The position numbers and the translations under genes were made by a program. 64,000 bases of DNA from CAVUAF01 sp963739375 (GTDB lineage: Bacteria; Acidobacteriota; Terriglobia; Terriglobales; Acidobacteriaceae): positions 186,001 through 250,000 of the forward strand of contig CAVUAF010000020.1 in NCBI GenBank assembly GCA_963739375.1, read 5' to 3'. Within the stretch, counting starts at the first letter, position 1, and every line of letters begins with the position of its first letter. Below, one piece after another: positions 61,609-64,000 of the stretch. Under the pieces are notes generated by a model that had not been told where the DNA came from, did no database searches, and saw only the letters and a program-made list of their open reading frames with translations.

Positions 61609-62286
61609 TCAAAACGAGATGCTGATCGCAATCCCGACGTTGGGATGTCTGCGGTTGAACAGGTAATAGCCGTTGTCGACGTAGGTGACGTAGACGTCGT
61701 CGGTGTCATACCAGTTGTCCGCCCAGTATTCCGGCCAGGGGTCCACCAGACTGATCCAATAGCCGCGGTATTGGAAGCGGGGATACCCGCCCATAACCTG
61801 GAAGGGGAGGCCGTGGATTCGGAACCCATGCTCCGGCCCAAAGTATCCACGGAACCGGTCGTCAGGGATGCGGTAGCCCTGGTAGCCGCCACGTTGTTGC
61901 CAGGTGCGGTGGTCGGACTCCCAGCTGCGTGCGCGATGCTGTTGCCAGGCGCTCGGCTGAGCGTGCTGCGGTTGTTCATTGCCCCGCGGTTGCTGCGCGT
62001 GCTGTGGCTGCTGCCGGCCTCGGTCTGACGGCGGCGGCTGCTGGGCGCGCTGTGGCTGCTTGTTCTGCTCCTGCCGCTGCGGTTGCTGTTGCTGGGCGCG
62101 CTGTTCGGGCTTGGCTTGCCCTTGCTTGCCCTGCTTGTTCTTGGGTTTGGCTTGCTTATCGGCCTGGCCTTGCTTTCCAGGCTCTTGCTGCTTTTCGCCT
62201 TGCTGCCCCTGCTGCGCGTACACGGGAGCAGCGATTCCGAGAAGCAAAGACAGAATGGCTGTGCTGGTGATTCCCATTACTTTCAT
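61609..62286 (-). CDS. Secreted Gln/Pro/Lys-rich protein
   Basis: A 225-residue protein with a signal peptide (~1-24, ending VYAQ). Residues ~25-125 are low complexity (Gln, Lys, Pro, His). The C-terminal half has Tyr/Trp/Gly-rich beta segments (FRGYFGPEHGFRIHGLPFQVMGGYPRFQYRGYW, DDVYVTYVDNGYYLFNRRHPN). No enzymatic motif is seen. It may be an envelope or surface protein. The leader is shared with the SYLF gene. Confidence 0.75.
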   Translation of the reverse strand: MKVMGITSTAILSLLLGIAAPVYAQQGQQGEKQQEPGKQGQADKQAKPKNKQGKQGQAKPEQRAQQQQPQRQEQNKQPQRAQQPPPSDRGRQQPQHAQQPRGNEQPQHAQPSAWQQHRARSWESDHRTWQQRGGYQGYRIPDDRFRGYFGPEHGFRIHGLPFQVMGGYPRFQYRGYWISLVDPWPEYWADNWYDTDDVYVTYVDNGYYLFNRRHPNVGIAISISF

Positions 62287-62290
62287 AGCT

Positions 62291-62370
62291 AGCCTCCACC
62301 GCTGTGCGTCTTACGGTTCGCCGCCGCTGCTCTGGTGGCGTTGTAGTTCTCGCAGGGGCGCGACCCTGCC
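62291..62370 (-). promoter_or_regulatory. 80-base 5' leader, copy B (upstream of the Gln/Pro-rich gene)
   Basis: This is copy B of the leader at 61504-61583. The GCAGGG...CCCTGC stem is preserved. Both lie the same distance before their genes. Confidence 0.8.
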
Positions 62371-62389
62371 TTTCGCATGCGTGCGACGG

Positions 62390-62545
62390 TTAGATCCTGC
62401 CTAATAGGATCAGAACCAACACGATCAGCAAGACAGCTCCCAGGCCGCCGCTCGGGAAGTACCCCCACTCTCGGCTGTGATTCCATCGCGGAAGAGCTCC
62501 GACGAGCATCAGCAGTACGACGACGATTACGATCGTTGCCAGCAT
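62390..62545 (-). CDS. DUF3309-family small membrane protein
   Basis: A 51-residue protein, MLATIVIVVVLLMLVGALPR..., with a WNHSREWGYFPSGGLG segment and a second helix. This is the typical DUF3309 layout. AAGGAG lies seven bases before ATG 62545. The 62546-62871 gap holds the promoter and a GCCGCCG...CGGCGGC hairpin; no other gene is evident. Confidence 0.85.
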   Translation of the reverse strand: MLATIVIVVVLLMLVGALPRWNHSREWGYFPSGGLGAVLLIVLVLILLGRI

Positions 62546-62806
62546 GACGTTTCTCCTTATCAACTGCTTCTTCTGCCGCCGAAGCAGCGGCGGCCTGCCG
62601 CGGTACGGTTCATTGCAGCTGCTTCGCTGTAACCGCACCACGCTACCAGTGCCGCTGGCGCGCGTCTGTTCACAAGTGCTCACCCGCAAAAGAGCCAGCC
62701 TGATGCGGCAGGCGCGAACGACATCGCCATGGCACCGCTCCCCTCCCGATGCCGGGCACAGGTCGCGTGGCCTCCCCACCTGAAAATGTCGGCGTGTGTT
62801 CCCTTG

Positions 62807-62818
62807 TGACCAGACAGG
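62807..62818. promoter_or_regulatory. Operator-like motif shared with the Crp/Fnr pair
   Basis: TGACCAGACAGG is identical to 57880-57891, placed ~54 bases before the start of the lipoprotein at 62872. Confidence 0.35.
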
Positions 62819-62871
62819 TCGCGCATCGCGGTCCGACACTCCTTGTTGCAATGGAAACAGAGGTGAGCGCC

Positions 62872-64000
62872 ATGTTGATTGACCGCGCCATTCCGCAGCC
62901 GCGTTTCCTTTCCCCTCCCACTGGATCGCAAAGCCTTGCGCTTGCTTTGCTGCTGAGCTTCTTTATGGTCGCTTGCGGTTCCCACACCCACCCCGGCGCC
63001 ATGCCTACATTGGCCTCCCTCAGCGTGAACAGCGGCGTGCAGGGGCAGGTCGTCTCGGTTACGTTAACGGGAACCGATTTCGGACCTGGGTCCAGCGTGG
63101 CCTTAAGCGGGGGCGGAATTACGGTCACGAACATCACGGTAGTAAGCGCCACGCAGATCACTGCCTCCTTTGTCATCTCAGCGACTGCGACGCCTGGCGC
63201 TCAGAATGTCACCGTGACCAATTCGGTTGGAACCAGCAGCGGGCTATCCTTCACCGTGGCCGCAGCGCCGCCAACGCTAAGCTCCCTGAGCGTGAATAGC
63301 GGCGGCCAAGGACAAAACGCCCTCGTCACGTTGGCGGGAACGTTCTTCGCAGCTGGCACTACCGTGGCCGTCAGCGGCACGGGGGTTACGGTCAGCAACC
63401 TGACCGTTGTCAGCAGCACGCAGATCACGGCTACATTCGTCATCGCCGCCGGCGCAACCGCCGGCGCTCACAATGTGACGGTGACGAATGCGGGGGGCAC
63501 CAGCAGTGCGCAGACCTTTACCGTAACTGCCATCGGTCCCGCGGTGAGTTCCACGAACCCTGCCAACGGCGCCACCGGTGTGCCCCTCAACCGGGTGATC
63601 ACGGCCGCCTTCAACAAAGCGATGGATCGCACGACGATCAATGCGGCGAGCTTCTTCATCTCCGGCACCACCTCTGGGACCGTCACGTTCGATGCGGCCA
63701 CCAACATCGCGATCTTCACACCGCTAGGGAATCTCGCAGCCAATGCGACCATTACCGCCACGCTTACCAGCTCGGTGAGGGACACCGCGGGTAATCCATT
63801 GGCAAGTAACTTCGTGTGGAGCTTCACCACAGGTGCGGCCGCGGACACCACCTCGCCCACCCTGAGCGCTACGGCGCCCGCGAACGCCGCCACCTCGGTG
63901 CCGACTAATCAGAGAATCACCGCGGCCTTCAGCGAGGCGATGGACTCCCAAACGATCACCGCGGCAACCTTCACTCTGACCGGGCCAGGCACGACTCCGG
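62872..64000 (+). CDS. Lipoprotein with IPT/TIG and Ig-like (SbsA/Big_5) repeats, 3' end outside the window
   Basis: The frame stays open to 64000. It starts at ATG 62872 behind AGAGG; ATG 62851 is an alternative. The N-terminus has a lipobox (MVACGS). Two TIG-like repeats follow (LSVNSGVQGQ...VTLTGTDFGPGS and LSVNSGGQGQNALVTLAGT). Then come two SbsA/Big_5-type repeats (STNPANGATGVPLNRVITAAF... and ATAPANAATSVPTNQRITAAF). Such proteins are cell-surface or secreted adhesin-like scaffolds. Confidence 0.85.
   Translation, partial: MLIDRAIPQPRFLSPPTGSQSLALALLLSFFMVACGSHTHPGAMPTLASLSVNSGVQGQVVSVTLTGTDFGPGSSVALSGGGITVTNITVVSATQITASFVISATATPGAQNVTVTNSVGTSSGLSFTVAAAPPTLSSLSVNSGGQGQNALVTLAGTFFAAGTTVAVSGTGVTVSNLTVVSSTQITATFVIAAGATAGAHNVTVTNAGGTSSAQTFTVTAIGPAVSSTNPANGATGVPLNRVITAAFNKAMDRTTINAASFFISGTTSGTVTFDAATNIAIFTPLGNLAANATITATLTSSVRDTAGNPLASNFVWSFTTGAAADTTSPTLSATAPANAATSVPTNQRITAAFSEAMDSQTITAATFTLTGPGTTP

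Overview
The window is GC-rich, densely coded, Gram-negative-type DNA. It carries an outer-membrane secretin, a complete type II secretion (T2SS) operon, an SLBB/Wza-type exporter, a TonB-dependent receptor and lipoproteins. The gene repertoire and the intergenic repeat families (CAGACGAGC/GCTCGTCTG hairpins and 'HPERSEGS'-type repeats) resemble what I know of Acidobacteriota (Terriglobia-like). That assignment is inference; no rRNA or tRNA gene is present to confirm it.

Region 1 (1-15101). The C-terminal end of a sigma-54 activator is followed by a convergent minus-strand operon. In transcription order this runs ECF sigma factor, zinc-finger anti-sigma factor, gspE, F, G, H, I, J, K, L, M, a GspC/PilP-like protein, gspD, and finally an amidohydrolase-fold protein that has lost the metal ligands expected of its family. 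Most junctions overlap by 1-4 bases (ATGA or TAGTG). The gspE frame is open through an N-terminal secreted-looking domain, but an internal ribosome binding site marks the likely start of the ATPase.

Region 2 (15257-22628, minus strand). A GT2 glycosyltransferase-methyltransferase fusion and a methyltransferase come first. Next is an 830-base repeat-rich gap, then a small unknown gene and an amino-acid permease. UDP-xylose synthase and UDP-glucose dehydrogenase genes follow.

Region 3 (23168-46398, plus strand) is a Wzx/Wzy-type exopolysaccharide or capsule locus. It contains a NusG-like antiterminator, a large SLBB export protein, a PAP2-Wzi fusion, a WbaP-type initiating phosphotransferase, Wzz, a Wzy/ligase, a Wzx flippase and four methyltransferases. 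It also has a GT4 glycosyltransferase, Gmd, two WecG/TagA glycosyltransferases, a doubly frameshifted nucleotide-sugar dehydrogenase and a GT-C-like membrane protein. UDP-GlcA, UDP-Xyl and a GDP-4-keto-6-deoxymannose-derived sugar are the predicted precursors. Several intergenic gaps hold AT-rich heptamer or octamer tandem repeats, arranged as inverted repeats and abutting start codons, plus duplicated gene-start fragments. A strong bidirectional terminator at 46461-46488 closes the locus.

Region 4 (46530-64000) is a mosaic of accessory and stress genes. These are alpha-glucan phosphorylase, tiny proteins, a lipoprotein, a TPR protein and a B12-radical SAM enzyme. A two-gene cassette lies between 129-base direct repeats, followed by a TonB receptor. 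Two divergent Crp/Fnr paralogues flank a perfect palindrome. Then come a phospholipase C-like protein, small membrane proteins, a SYLF protein and a Gln/Pro-rich secreted protein. The last two share a duplicated 80-base leader. The window ends inside an Ig-like-repeat lipoprotein.
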